From Anaerolineales bacterium UBA6131 (lineage in GTDB: Bacteria > Chloroflexota > Anaerolineae > UBA2200), in assembly GCA_002435875.1 (NCBI GenBank), contig DIVN01000191.1, forward strand, positions 1 to 18,700: a stretch of DNA of 18,700 nucleotides, given 5' to 3'. Position numbers and translations under genes: made by a program. Positions within the stretch are counted from its first letter, which is position 1; the number at the start of each line of letters is the position of its first letter. Shown here piece after piece: positions 1 to 6,933 of the stretch. The notes beneath the pieces are model-generated. The model had not been told where the DNA came from, did not search any database, and saw nothing but the letters and a program-made list of their open reading frames with translations.

Positions 1-411
1 AAAGTCGATGTGGCCCTGCGCGTTGTCCACCGTATTGGCCAGGGCCATGTTCAGAGTCGTCCCCAGCGTGATACTGCCAACTGGATTACCGCTTGCATCA
101 ACAACCCGCAGCAGCGCTGGGTCGAAATCAATATGGACCTCCGCACCATTCACCGATTGATCACCCGCGACGACCTCCACGTTCAGGACAAAGAGGTCAT
201 CTACTTGTGCCACCGTTGACGAAGGGTTGAAACGAATGATCACCCCATCAGCCACTGCCGCTGAAGAGCCGGTACCTGATAACGTTACGTTCTCGGCTAC
301 GGCTGACCTGGGGCCAGCTAACGGGATGGCCAGAAGGCTGGTCAGCGCCAACAGGCCGCAGAACAGGCTCCATCGAGCGGTTCGCGCCTGGCGTTCCGAG
401 ATTAGCTTCAT
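1..411 (-). CDS. Secreted cohesin-domain protein, 3' end cut by window edge
   Basis: The frame is open from an ATG at 411 to the window edge, giving 137 codons with no stop, so the C-terminus lies outside. Residues 1-39 form a signal peptide: a basic start, a hydrophobic stretch around residues 16-32, and a probable cleavage site after AVA (37-39). From about residue 55 the protein matches the cohesin-like domains of the two genes upstream. It shares DLFVLNVEVVAGDQ, a DFDP turn at 95-98, LRVVDASGNP, and the pattern N-T-V-x-N-A-x-G-x-IDF at 126-137. Cohesins bind dockerin modules outside the cell, so this is likely a surface or secreted scaffold or binding protein. A clear AAGGAG lies 6 nt before the ATG, in a leader that closely resembles that of the next gene upstream. 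What follows the cohesin is unknown. The cohesin call is by pattern and by similarity to its neighbours; no profile search was possible. Confidence 0.8.
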   Translation of the reverse strand, partial: MKLISERQARTARWSLFCGLLALTSLLAIPLAGPRSAVAENVTLSGTGSSAAVADGVIIRFNPSSTVAQVDDLFVLNVEVVAGDQSVNGAEVHIDFDPALLRVVDASGNPVGSITLGTTLNMALANTVDNAQGHIDF

Positions 412-592
412 GCCATACTCCTTGCACGCAACATAGAATTGGCAGGTAGTGAGAAGGGAGCCATATCAGGATGACCTGAGTGTGGCTCGACGAAGGACGC
501 CGGATTCGCCTCCACATTCCCTGCCTGAACTGGCTGCAAAGGCCCCCAGCGCGATAGACACTCAAGCGCGGACCTGGTTAGCCGCGCCAGGT
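412..592. other. Intergenic region between two cohesin genes (181 bp)
   Basis: No convincing gene is seen here. It holds the ribosome-binding site of the downstream gene and a hairpin directly after the upstream stop codon. I could not recognise a good -10/-35 pair, so it is unclear whether the downstream gene has its own promoter or depends on read-through. Confidence 0.5.
418..423 (-). promoter_or_regulatory. Shine-Dalgarno site AAGGAG
   Basis: AAGGAG lies 6 nt upstream of the ATG at 411. The context GCAAGGAGT-N6-ATGAA is the same as in the leader of the neighbouring cohesin gene (ATG at 3055). This fixes the start of a reading frame that would otherwise look like an open-ended fragment. 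Confidence 0.75.
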
Positions 593-593
593 C
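571..593 (-). terminator. Possible hairpin after a stop codon, weak terminator or mRNA-stabilising element
   Basis: GACCTGG (571-577) and CCAGGTC (587-593) form a perfect 7-bp GC-rich inverted repeat with a 9-nt loop. The stem begins at the last base of the TAG stop codon at 593-595. There is no T-run downstream on the minus strand, so it does not look like a standard intrinsic terminator. It could be a stabilising 3' hairpin or a partial attenuator within the operon. Confidence 0.3.
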
Positions 594-3055
594 TAGCGTC
601 TCTTTACCACGGGCAGATAGATCTGCTCGAGAGTAACCAATGTAGCCGTCGGCACTCTGGTATTCGTCGCTGTCGCCGTCGCCGTCACTGTAGGTGTTCG
701 AGTCATAGTCTGGGTCGCGGTGTTTGTCGGAGTCGCTGTTGGCGTGGGCACAGGTATCCGAAAAGCAATCTCCAGTGCGGGACGCTTCCAGGTGTCACCA
801 CCAGAGAAAAACTGCGAAGAGGCGAAGGTCCAAATTTGGCGAAGATAGTCGGGAGCCCCCACAAGAACCATCCCGCGGTTGCTGCCCGGGTTGTTGACCC
901 ATCTCTGCACCAGGTTGAGGAACTGCTCCCCCTCCCATGTATAGACAGTGTCAAGATAGCGAACGTTCGTGACCGCCACTGGATCCGCTGCACGGTCATT
1001 TGAGCCATTGCACCCGGGGAGCTGCCACGGTACCCTCATGTCAGCGTCTTCCCAAGTAGCCCCCAGCTCTGACCACGAGCGCAGAGCATCGTACACTCCG
1101 ACCTGTACGATATCAAGGCTGGTCCTGCTGACGGTGAATAGCCTCAATTTGGCGCTGGTAACCACAGCATTGGCAGGCACGCGAGGCGTCAACTCAAAGC
1201 GCAAGAGAGATTTCTGGCGTCCGTCCGAGTTCACCTTCAGATAGATGTTCTCACCAAAGTTGGTGGTGGAGGAGTTCACGTCCATGAAGGTATCTGCCAC
1301 GCCCAGGTAGGCGGGTTGTGGAGAAATCCCACTCTGGAAAGTCAATGTAACCGTAACCCCAACAGGAATGGGCGTATAGGTCGCAGTTGGTGTAGCAGTC
1401 GCCGTCGACGTAGCCGTTGCCGTGGCAGTCGCCGTGGCCGAAGCAGTGCTGGTGGCTGTAGGAGTGAGCGTCGGTGTGAGCGGCGTCCCGGTTGGTGTGA
1501 GCGTAATGGTCGCCGATGCCGTTGGAGACGGCGTCTCTGTCGCCGTGGCGGTTGGCAGGCCCGTCTCGGTCAGCGTCGGCGTCTCCGTCGGGGTCGGGGT
1601 GATGGTCTCTGTCGGTGTGATTGTGGGTGTCGCCGTCTCGGTAGGTGTGGCAGTCGAGCTGGGCGTCATCGTCGGGGTAGCAGTATCGGTCGGTGTCGGA
1701 GGCGGCGGTAGGACATAGTAGCGGACCAACAACTTGGGCCGGCGGATTGCCTCACTGAATTCTGAGGAGTAGAAGTGGACACTGCGGCTGATCGAACCGG
1801 AGCCGAGCAGAAGTACCCCCTCATTCAGAGTCGCACCCGAAACCCACTGACGAACCGCTTCGGTCACGTCCCACTCAACCCATGCGTCCTTGCCCCTCAG
1901 TCGGGCGGTTGAGATAGCGGTCCCCTCGCGATCTGCCGGGACACCTTCACAGCCCGGCACTTCCCAGAACACCCCACTATATGACTCATTCCAGGTTACA
2001 CTGTCCTCATCCCAGTGACGGTTGACGCGGTAGGCAATGGCATCAGACGGCACATCAGACGAGACATAGTACGCCCACATGTACATCCTGGCTTCCACCA
2101 CGGCCAGAGTTGCCCCAGAGCCGGTCAGCGGGCTCAGGTTAAACTTGATCACCGGTCGCCAGATACCATCGGATCGGATCTTGACCACAGAATCGCCACC
2201 GTATCCTCGGTTGGGGTACCAACTCTCAAGGAAGCTATCCTCCGTGCCAACGTACGAAGAGTTGGGCGCAACCCCATTTTGGAACCATATCTCTTGCACG
2301 CTTTGTGCTGTAGGCGTCGGTGTCGGCGTGCTAGTGTGTTCTGGCGTAAGGGTGACCGTGCTCGTCTGAGTCGGCGTCGGCGTGACCGTTTCGGTGGGTG
2401 TGGCGGTCATTGTGGGAGTCGGGGGTGGAGACTCACCCGCGATGCTGACGCTGGCGTCTGCGGTGCCTCCCAGCACAGACTCGCCGCCGCCGGTCACGTT
2501 CGTGGGGCTGCCCGCCCTGGCGGCAAAACGGATGGCAGTGGTATCCTCCCCGGTGCCCCACATGGCTCGGAAACGAATGCTTGCTACGACGAAGGTCCCA
2601 TTGGGTTTGGGTTCATCAAGCTTGCCACAGACAAAGTCAATCGTGCCATTGGCATTATTGACCATGTTTCGGATCAGTATGTTCAGGGCTGTGCCAGGAT
2701 CGATGGTACCAGCAGGACTGCCTCCGGCGTCCACCACCTGAAGGTAGAGGGGATCAAAATCCAGGTACATCTCAACGCCATCGACACGCTGGTCACCGGC
2801 GACGACCTGCACATCCACAGTAAAGATCTGCTCCTTGAGCACCGTAGATACCGCAGGAGCAATCTCCAGCATGACGTCACCCATGCCCTCCATGAGCAAT
2901 GGGCCTGCGTGTATATCGGGCGCAGGCCCAGCCATGATTGTAGGAGGCAAGGCAAAGAGCCTGGAGAGTACTAGCAGACACGTCGCGGCCAAGGCCGCTA
3001 TCAAGGTGCATCGGTTAGGACCGACTCTCTCCCCGTCGCGGCCGCCAGTTTTCAT
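593..3055 (-). CDS. Secreted scaffold-like protein: cohesin + two DNRLRE/CBM96-like modules with Thr/Pro linkers
   Basis: 820 residues from the ATG at 3055, chosen because AAGGAG sits 6 nt upstream; an in-frame start 33 nt earlier would add 11 residues but lacks this site. Residues 17-36 are a hydrophobic export signal. Residues ~60-205 are a cohesin-like domain (YLDFDPLYLQVVDAGG, then N-x-V-x-NAxGxIDF). A Thr/Pro linker follows (~208-251), then DNRLRE-type module 1 (~253-448: SYVGTEDSFLE, HWDEDSVTWNE, VTEAVRQWV, PKLLVRY). A very long linker (~449-563) leads to DNRLRE module 2 (~566-767: AYLGVADTFMDV, SWSELGATWED, LVQRWV), then a third linker (~768-805) and the tail IYLPVVKRR. DNRLRE modules overlap with carbohydrate-binding family CBM96 and with modules of adhesive surface proteins, so a glycan-tethered scaffold is plausible but inferred. 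No catalytic domain is seen. It lies 39 nt downstream of the dockerin-bearing enzyme gene, in the same operon. Confidence 0.85.
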   Translation of the reverse strand: MKTGGRDGERVGPNRCTLIAALAATCLLVLSRLFALPPTIMAGPAPDIHAGPLLMEGMGDVMLEIAPAVSTVLKEQIFTVDVQVVAGDQRVDGVEMYLDFDPLYLQVVDAGGSPAGTIDPGTALNILIRNMVNNANGTIDFVCGKLDEPKPNGTFVVASIRFRAMWGTGEDTTAIRFAARAGSPTNVTGGGESVLGGTADASVSIAGESPPPTPTMTATPTETVTPTPTQTSTVTLTPEHTSTPTPTPTAQSVQEIWFQNGVAPNSSYVGTEDSFLESWYPNRGYGGDSVVKIRSDGIWRPVIKFNLSPLTGSGATLAVVEARMYMWAYYVSSDVPSDAIAYRVNRHWDEDSVTWNESYSGVFWEVPGCEGVPADREGTAISTARLRGKDAWVEWDVTEAVRQWVSGATLNEGVLLLGSGSISRSVHFYSSEFSEAIRRPKLLVRYYVLPPPPTPTDTATPTMTPSSTATPTETATPTITPTETITPTPTETPTLTETGLPTATATETPSPTASATITLTPTGTPLTPTLTPTATSTASATATATATATSTATATPTATYTPIPVGVTVTLTFQSGISPQPAYLGVADTFMDVNSSTTNFGENIYLKVNSDGRQKSLLRFELTPRVPANAVVTSAKLRLFTVSRTSLDIVQVGVYDALRSWSELGATWEDADMRVPWQLPGCNGSNDRAADPVAVTNVRYLDTVYTWEGEQFLNLVQRWVNNPGSNRGMVLVGAPDYLRQIWTFASSQFFSGGDTWKRPALEIAFRIPVPTPTATPTNTATQTMTRTPTVTATATATNTRVPTATLVTLEQIYLPVVKRR
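641..754 (-). repeat. Low-complexity Thr/Pro linker coding repeat 3
   Basis: This tract encodes about 38 residues of PTPTATPTNTATQT type, between the second DNRLRE module and the C-terminal YLP tail. It is degenerate rather than an exact tandem repeat. Confidence 0.8.
1367..1711 (-). repeat. Long low-complexity Thr/Pro/Ala linker coding repeat 2
   Basis: About 115 residues of TPT/ATAT-type sequence join the two DNRLRE modules. The DNA is a degenerate GTCGGCGT/GTCGCCGT-like minisatellite. The first part is rich in TPTET units and the second in alternating Ala-Thr (ATATATATAT-type). Such tracts are flexible spacers, are often O-glycosylated in secreted proteins, and change length easily by slippage. 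Confidence 0.85.
2303..2434 (-). repeat. Low-complexity Thr/Pro linker coding repeat 1
   Basis: About 44 residues of PTPTMTATPTETVT type connect the cohesin-like domain to the first DNRLRE module. Confidence 0.8.
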
Positions 3056-3061
3056 GCTAGA

Positions 3062-3067
3062 CTCCTT
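3062..3067 (-). promoter_or_regulatory. Shine-Dalgarno site AAGGAG deciding the start at 3055
   Basis: AAGGAG sits 6 nt before the ATG at 3055 within GCAAGGAGT. It supports this ATG over the in-frame start 33 nt upstream, which would also leave almost no leader after the previous gene's stop at 3095. Confidence 0.75.
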
Positions 3068-3094
3068 GCGAGAGGTCAAAGGCCTCACGGTTCT

Positions 3095-5713
3095 CTAGCG
3101 ACTCAGGAGTGGCAGATAAACCCGGTACTCGTCACGCACAAACACCACTCCATCCGTCGTACCACCTAACACTGACTCGCCGCCAACCCGCGCATCGGTC
3201 GGACTCTGCTCCCGCGTCACGAATCGCAGGGTTGTGGAACCCGTCGCCGGTCTCTGTAACGCTCGCAGGCGTACTGTGGCAACTGAGAAGACACCAGAAA
3301 CTGACTCTGAAAAGGTTCCAGCCGCAAAGTCGATGTGGCCCTCGGCGTTGCTCACAGAGTTCTGAATCAGCGCATCCAGCGTGCTACCAGGCTGTACGGC
3401 TGAAGCAGGCTGTCCATCCGCGCCGACCACCTGCAGGTACATGGGGTCAAAGTCCATGTGCAACTCAACCCCGAGTCGATCAAACGTACTGCCGCCGGTA
3501 TCAAAGACGATGTCCACCGAAAAGAGATCGTCTCGAACCACCGATGACGTGGCCGGTTCCACACGAAGGACGGCGGGTTCAAGACTTGTTTGCATGCTGG
3601 CTGGTGAAGACGGTGCGGAACTGGGCAGATCGCCGCATAGGCCAAAGTTGCCAGCGAGGAGTGAGAAATCCATGATGTTGACCAGAGCATCGCCGTTGAA
3701 GTCGGCCCGCGCATCGTAGGCCGGATTGAAGTAGCTCGCCAGGATCGAAAAGTCAGTGATGTTCACACAGTTGTTGTCGTTGGCATCCCCCTCAAGCAGA
3801 GTACCGAAGGATACCGTGTTCGTCCCAGAGTTCAAGGTGACGTTGTTCTTCACATTCGCCAGCGTATGGCTGTTCTTGACCCGAATGTTGTACGTGCCGG
3901 CCGTCAGATTGTTCAGAGTGAATGCACCTGTTTGATCCGTGGTGACTGGATAGTCCATACCTCCAATAGATACGAGCAAAGGAACGGCCCAGCTTGGATC
4001 CGGCGCGGGCTTGCCAGGTCGCTGCAGTGTAACGCTACCTTGCAGGGTGCTGACGACGGGGGTCTGCGTGCGCGTCGGCGACGGGCTGGGGCTTGGACTG
4101 GGACTGGGCGTGGTGATTCCCGCGCCCTTTCGCACATCAACCATGTGGAAGTACTCATCCCCATCATTGTTGCAGTCCAGGGCAAGGTCCGATGAGCTGC
4201 CGATCGCGTTGTTGAAGTTGGCGTCTGTCAGAATGAAGGTTGCTTTCTTCCACTGGTTGCTGCCCGTCTTGGTGACCGAGCCGCCGCTCTTGAGACCGGT
4301 AGTGGAGTCATACCAGAACTGCCAGGTATCGGTGCCGCTATCAAGGTATGTGATGATCACAGTGAACGGCGTGGTGCCTTGATTCTGTTTGACGTACTGG
4401 TCCGCAATGCGGAACCACATGTAACGGTTGCCTGTGCCCTGATCCGTGCGTCGGGTCCAGGCCCCTTCGCGCAGTCCCGGACTAACCTCATAGGCTGGCA
4501 CAGTAACGCCATTCGGGCCATAGTCATCACCCTGGAAGAGGAAGAAGCTAAAGTTGCCGCGCTCGCCCCCAGAGTCGGGTGGGTTCGTGTCGCGCAGTGC
4601 GCACCACACGCTAGGCGTCGTCCAGGGGGTAACACCAAGGTATAGATCGACCCAGTTCCAGATTTCGACGTAGCGTGTGCGAACGGTCGAGCCGCTGAGG
4701 AACAGGCCTCTGTCAGGCATGATCATGTCCGGATGCTTGTCGAGAGCAGCGAGCATGCCCCAGTAGAACAGGGTCTCATTGTAAAGCCACTGCTCGTAGG
4801 TCTCCCAGGCAATAGGCACCGTTTCTGTCGCGACAATGGTCGACCAGTACTCCAGCGGGCCATACAAGCTGGCGGGCCTTCTGTCAGCCTGCAGCCCGTT
4901 GTTCTTCAAGCCCAGTCCCCTGGATGCGGCATAATTCGAGAAAGATGTGCGAGTGCCCTTGAAATCCGGAGCGCAGTTGAGATACAGGGGCATGTGCCCA
5001 AGGGTCACATTGCGCACGCGGAAAGCATTCTTGTACGTGTCCGTGCACCAGTTCACATAGGCCAGCCAGTCGTTTGCGCTGTAGCAAAGGTTGCCCGTTG
5101 TGCAATCTGCATAGAACGCATAGTCCCACACGTACGTAGAGTCAGCCGGCTGAGTCTCGCTATACATACCCACGCCGATCTCGACCCAGGCGACATTGGC
5201 CGCTACATCTGGATTGGCGGCCAGCCAATCTGCCAGAGCATTGATGAACGTGGCATAGTTGGACTTGTAGTTGTTGTCCAGGAAGTGCAGGACATAGTAT
5301 TTGGTGATCTCACTCCCACCACGGGGGTTGAGGACCGCCACCGAAGGATAGGTCTGGTATAGCCATTGGGGCACCCGGAGAGCACCATAAGGCGCCGTCT
5401 GGTTGATTCTGCCGACGTACGTCTCGATGCCAATACCTGCCTTCTTGCCTCGCGATGCCTCGGTGCTCACAAAGCTGCGAATCTGATCAAACTGATAGTT
5501 GCCCTTGGTCGGCTCCAGTTCGTTCCAGCCCCAGCGCATCGTCCCGCCACTCACGGGGATGCCGTGAGCCCGATCGAGGTTGTTGAAGATGTTGTCGTAC
5601 ATCACATAGATGCCACGTGAATTGAGTTGGTTAGTGGGCAGCCGTGCGAGTACGGTGAGGCCGCAGAGCAAACTTGCCGCCAGCCCTAGAGCCAACCATA
5701 TGGATCGCTTCAT
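3095..5713 (-). CDS. Secreted glycoside-hydrolase-like protein carrying both a dockerin and a cohesin
   Basis: 872 residues. Residues 1-24 are a signal peptide. Residues ~35-425 look like a TIM-barrel glycoside hydrolase: RWGWNELEPTKGNYQFD (60-76) is the early-strand pattern of GH5/GH42-like clans, AWVEIGVGMYSE gives a candidate acid/base Glu178, and IAWETYEQW a candidate nucleophile Glu304. I cannot name the GH family. Residues ~428-528 look like a beta-sandwich, followed by a Ser/Pro linker (~533-552) and a carboxypeptidase-regulatory-like beta domain (~555-637). A type-I-like dockerin follows (~641-692) with two intact calcium loops: D643-x-N-x-N-x3-N-x2-D and D671-x-N-x-D-x3-N-x2-D. A cohesin-like domain (~715-860; MDFDPMYLQVVGADG, N-S-V-SNAEGHIDF) precedes the tail YRVYLPLLSR. 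An AGAGGA lies 5 nt before the ATG. It is the first gene of the three-gene surface operon. Substrate is unknown; the neighbouring glycan locus suggests a self-made or matrix polysaccharide. Confidence 0.85.
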   Translation of the reverse strand: MKRSIWLALGLAASLLCGLTVLARLPTNQLNSRGIYVMYDNIFNNLDRAHGIPVSGGTMRWGWNELEPTKGNYQFDQIRSFVSTEASRGKKAGIGIETYVGRINQTAPYGALRVPQWLYQTYPSVAVLNPRGGSEITKYYVLHFLDNNYKSNYATFINALADWLAANPDVAANVAWVEIGVGMYSETQPADSTYVWDYAFYADCTTGNLCYSANDWLAYVNWCTDTYKNAFRVRNVTLGHMPLYLNCAPDFKGTRTSFSNYAASRGLGLKNNGLQADRRPASLYGPLEYWSTIVATETVPIAWETYEQWLYNETLFYWGMLAALDKHPDMIMPDRGLFLSGSTVRTRYVEIWNWVDLYLGVTPWTTPSVWCALRDTNPPDSGGERGNFSFFLFQGDDYGPNGVTVPAYEVSPGLREGAWTRRTDQGTGNRYMWFRIADQYVKQNQGTTPFTVIITYLDSGTDTWQFWYDSTTGLKSGGSVTKTGSNQWKKATFILTDANFNNAIGSSSDLALDCNNDGDEYFHMVDVRKGAGITTPSPSPSPSPSPTRTQTPVVSTLQGSVTLQRPGKPAPDPSWAVPLLVSIGGMDYPVTTDQTGAFTLNNLTAGTYNIRVKNSHTLANVKNNVTLNSGTNTVSFGTLLEGDANDNNCVNITDFSILASYFNPAYDARADFNGDALVNIMDFSLLAGNFGLCGDLPSSAPSSPASMQTSLEPAVLRVEPATSSVVRDDLFSVDIVFDTGGSTFDRLGVELHMDFDPMYLQVVGADGQPASAVQPGSTLDALIQNSVSNAEGHIDFAAGTFSESVSGVFSVATVRLRALQRPATGSTTLRFVTREQSPTDARVGGESVLGGTTDGVVFVRDEYRVYLPLLSR

Positions 5714-5782
5714 TCTATTCCTCTACCACCTTTCGTACACTCAGGCATTGCAGGCGCTCTCGCCGGTCAATGCGGAGGAGTC

Positions 5783-5801
5783 ATGTGCCCGACTGGCACA
5801 T
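5783..5801. promoter_or_regulatory. Inverted repeat ATGTGCC-N5-GGCACAT
   Basis: A perfect 7-bp inverted repeat with a 5-nt spacer, about 70 nt upstream of the dockerin/cohesin gene and touching the palindrome at 5801-5812. It could be a protein-binding operator or a hairpin in the 5' leader; the sequence alone does not decide. Confidence 0.35.
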
Positions 5802-5812
5802 CAATATATTGA
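5801..5812. promoter_or_regulatory. 12-bp perfect palindrome TCAATATATTGA
   Basis: This AT-rich perfect palindrome stands out from its GC-rich surroundings, roughly 90 nt upstream of the surface-protein operon's first start codon. It is a candidate operator or a promoter -10 region (TATATT on the minus strand). Confidence 0.35.
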
Positions 5813-5850
5813 CGCGAAACCATCAGACCTGGATACGCAAGCAAACTGGC

Positions 5851-5874
5851 GGGAAAAGCTGGCGAGCTTTGCCC
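5851..5874 (-). terminator. Candidate hairpin terminator of the glycan operon
   Basis: GGG-A-AAAGCT, loop GGCG, AGCTTT-G-CCC gives a 9-bp stem with one A/G mismatch, about 70 nt past the stop of the oxidoreductase gene. On the minus strand the 3' arm contains a run of four T, but no T-tract follows the stem. It may be a weak or Rho-assisted terminator. Confidence 0.35.
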
Positions 5875-5940
5875 AATCAGGGAGATGCCCAGGAGCGCGC
5901 CTGCCTTTTCAGCCCGCAGTGCATCCAGCACAGGCAATGA

Positions 5941-6933
5941 TCACACGACCACGACCGCGCGCTTGCGGCCCGACTCGATCAAACAACGCGCCAGCAATAC
6001 TGCACGCAGCGCTTCCTCGCCGCCTATCTGAGTCACGCCGTCTTCCTCAACCGCCTTGACAAACGATTCAATCTCAGCCTGAAGCGGCTCTTTGCGCTTC
6101 ACATTGAACCGAATCTTGCGGCCCTCACTGACACCCATGACTGCCAGGTCTTCCCAGTGGCCGTTTCGATAGTCGTTCTCGTAAAAGTCTAGATCTTGGG
6201 TCAGGTAGTTCACCACGAACATCCCCTTTTCCCCGATCAAAGACAGCTCGCGGATCTTGGTTGGAGTCAGCCAGTTGATATCCAGAATGCCAATGGTGCC
6301 ATTCGCAAAGCGCAGTATGCCCGTCAAGAGATCCTCATGCTCGGCATGAATCTCGCGTTGCACTTCAGCATAGACGCTTTCCACGCGCGAGCCGGTCAGG
6401 TACTCCGCCAGGTTCAGCTCGTGTGTCGCCAGGTCGATTACTACGCCCACATCCTTGACCCTTGGCGGGAAGGGCCCAACGCGGCGGGCATGAATCTGGA
6501 AGATGCGGCCCAGTTGGCCAGCATCAAGGTGCTCTTTTAGCTCAATCACGGCCGGGTTGAAGCGCTCAATGTGGCCCACGGCAAACTTCATGCCCGTGGT
6601 CTTGGCGCAATCAACAATTTCCTGTCCCTCTTCGACATTGCCAGCTATGGGCTTTTCCATAAAGACGTGCACCCCACGCTTCATCGCCGCGATTGCCACA
6701 TCGCGATGGAGTCGGGTCGGCACGGCAACGCTCACCAGGTCCGGCTTTTCCTGCTCCAGCATCTGCACATAGTCGGTATAGACACCGATCTTGTAGGTCC
6801 GGGCAATCGGCTCCAGCGCATGCTGATCAGCATCGGCCGTAGCCACCAGACGAATGTTCTCCATCTGCGCGTACACACGGGCGTGGTTGCGTCCCATCAT
6901 CCCCACGCCAATGACAGCTGCTTTCAAGACCAT
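5941..6933 (-). CDS. Gfo/Idh/MocA-family sugar(-nucleotide) 3-dehydrogenase, WlbA/WbpB-like
   Basis: 330 residues, full length for the family. The N-terminal Rossmann fold has AVIGVGMMGRNHARV (G9, G11, G14, H17); the catalytic EKP motif is at 93-95; GHIERFNP (120-127) and DLATHELNL (167-175, with His171) belong to the C-terminal substrate domain. Enzymes of this type oxidise the C3 hydroxyl of UDP-GlcNAc or UDP-GlcNAcA with NAD, giving a 3-keto sugar. The start overlaps the end of the aminotransferase gene by 10 nt, and such an aminotransferase is the usual next step, yielding a 3-amino sugar nucleotide. A kanosamine-type route (NtdC/NtdA-like) is an alternative. It is the last gene of the operon. 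No 6-dehydrogenase (WbpA-like) or N-acetyltransferase (WbpD-like) is in the window, so the final sugar cannot be fixed. Confidence 0.85.
   Translation of the reverse strand: MVLKAAVIGVGMMGRNHARVYAQMENIRLVATADADQHALEPIARTYKIGVYTDYVQMLEQEKPDLVSVAVPTRLHRDVAIAAMKRGVHVFMEKPIAGNVEEGQEIVDCAKTTGMKFAVGHIERFNPAVIELKEHLDAGQLGRIFQIHARRVGPFPPRVKDVGVVIDLATHELNLAEYLTGSRVESVYAEVQREIHAEHEDLLTGILRFANGTIGILDINWLTPTKIRELSLIGEKGMFVVNYLTQDLDFYENDYRNGHWEDLAVMGVSEGRKIRFNVKRKEPLQAEIESFVKAVEEDGVTQIGGEEALRAVLLARCLIESGRKRAVVVV

Larger units (their letters stand above)
5714..5940. other. Intergenic boundary between glycan operon and surface-protein operon (227 bp)
   Basis: No credible gene is seen on either strand. The stretch contains the three inverted repeats listed separately. 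Since genes on both sides point the same way, it should hold the 3' end of the glycan operon and the promoter of the surface-protein operon. I see no strong sigma-70 match; the AT-rich palindrome at 5801-5812 contains a TATATT that could act as a -10, but the hexamer 17 nt upstream (CAGGTC) is a poor -35. Confidence 0.55.

Noticed and set aside
248..565. Minus-strand open frame of 105 codons across the gap before the truncated cohesin gene
   Set aside because: It overlaps the signal peptide and start of the truncated cohesin gene in another frame. That gene has a strong AAGGAG site and clear homology; this frame has neither.
1422..1718. Plus-strand open frame rich in Val/Gly/Ala repeats
   Set aside because: It is the exact antisense of the Thr/Pro linker of the DNRLRE protein. 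The composition is a by-product of the repeat, not a gene.
2015..2974. Long plus-strand open frame of 319 codons
   Set aside because: It lies wholly antisense to the cohesin and first DNRLRE domains, has no recognisable motif, and the sense frame has clear family features.
5645..5713. Lipoprotein signal in the dockerin/cohesin enzyme
   Set aside because: The cysteine in SLLCG has Leu, not Gly/Ala/Ser, at position -1, so the lipobox is not convincing. A normal signal peptide fits better.
5610..6059. Plus-strand open frames in the 227-bp gap
   Set aside because: They extend antisense into well-supported genes on both sides, have no motifs, and their composition does not look coding.
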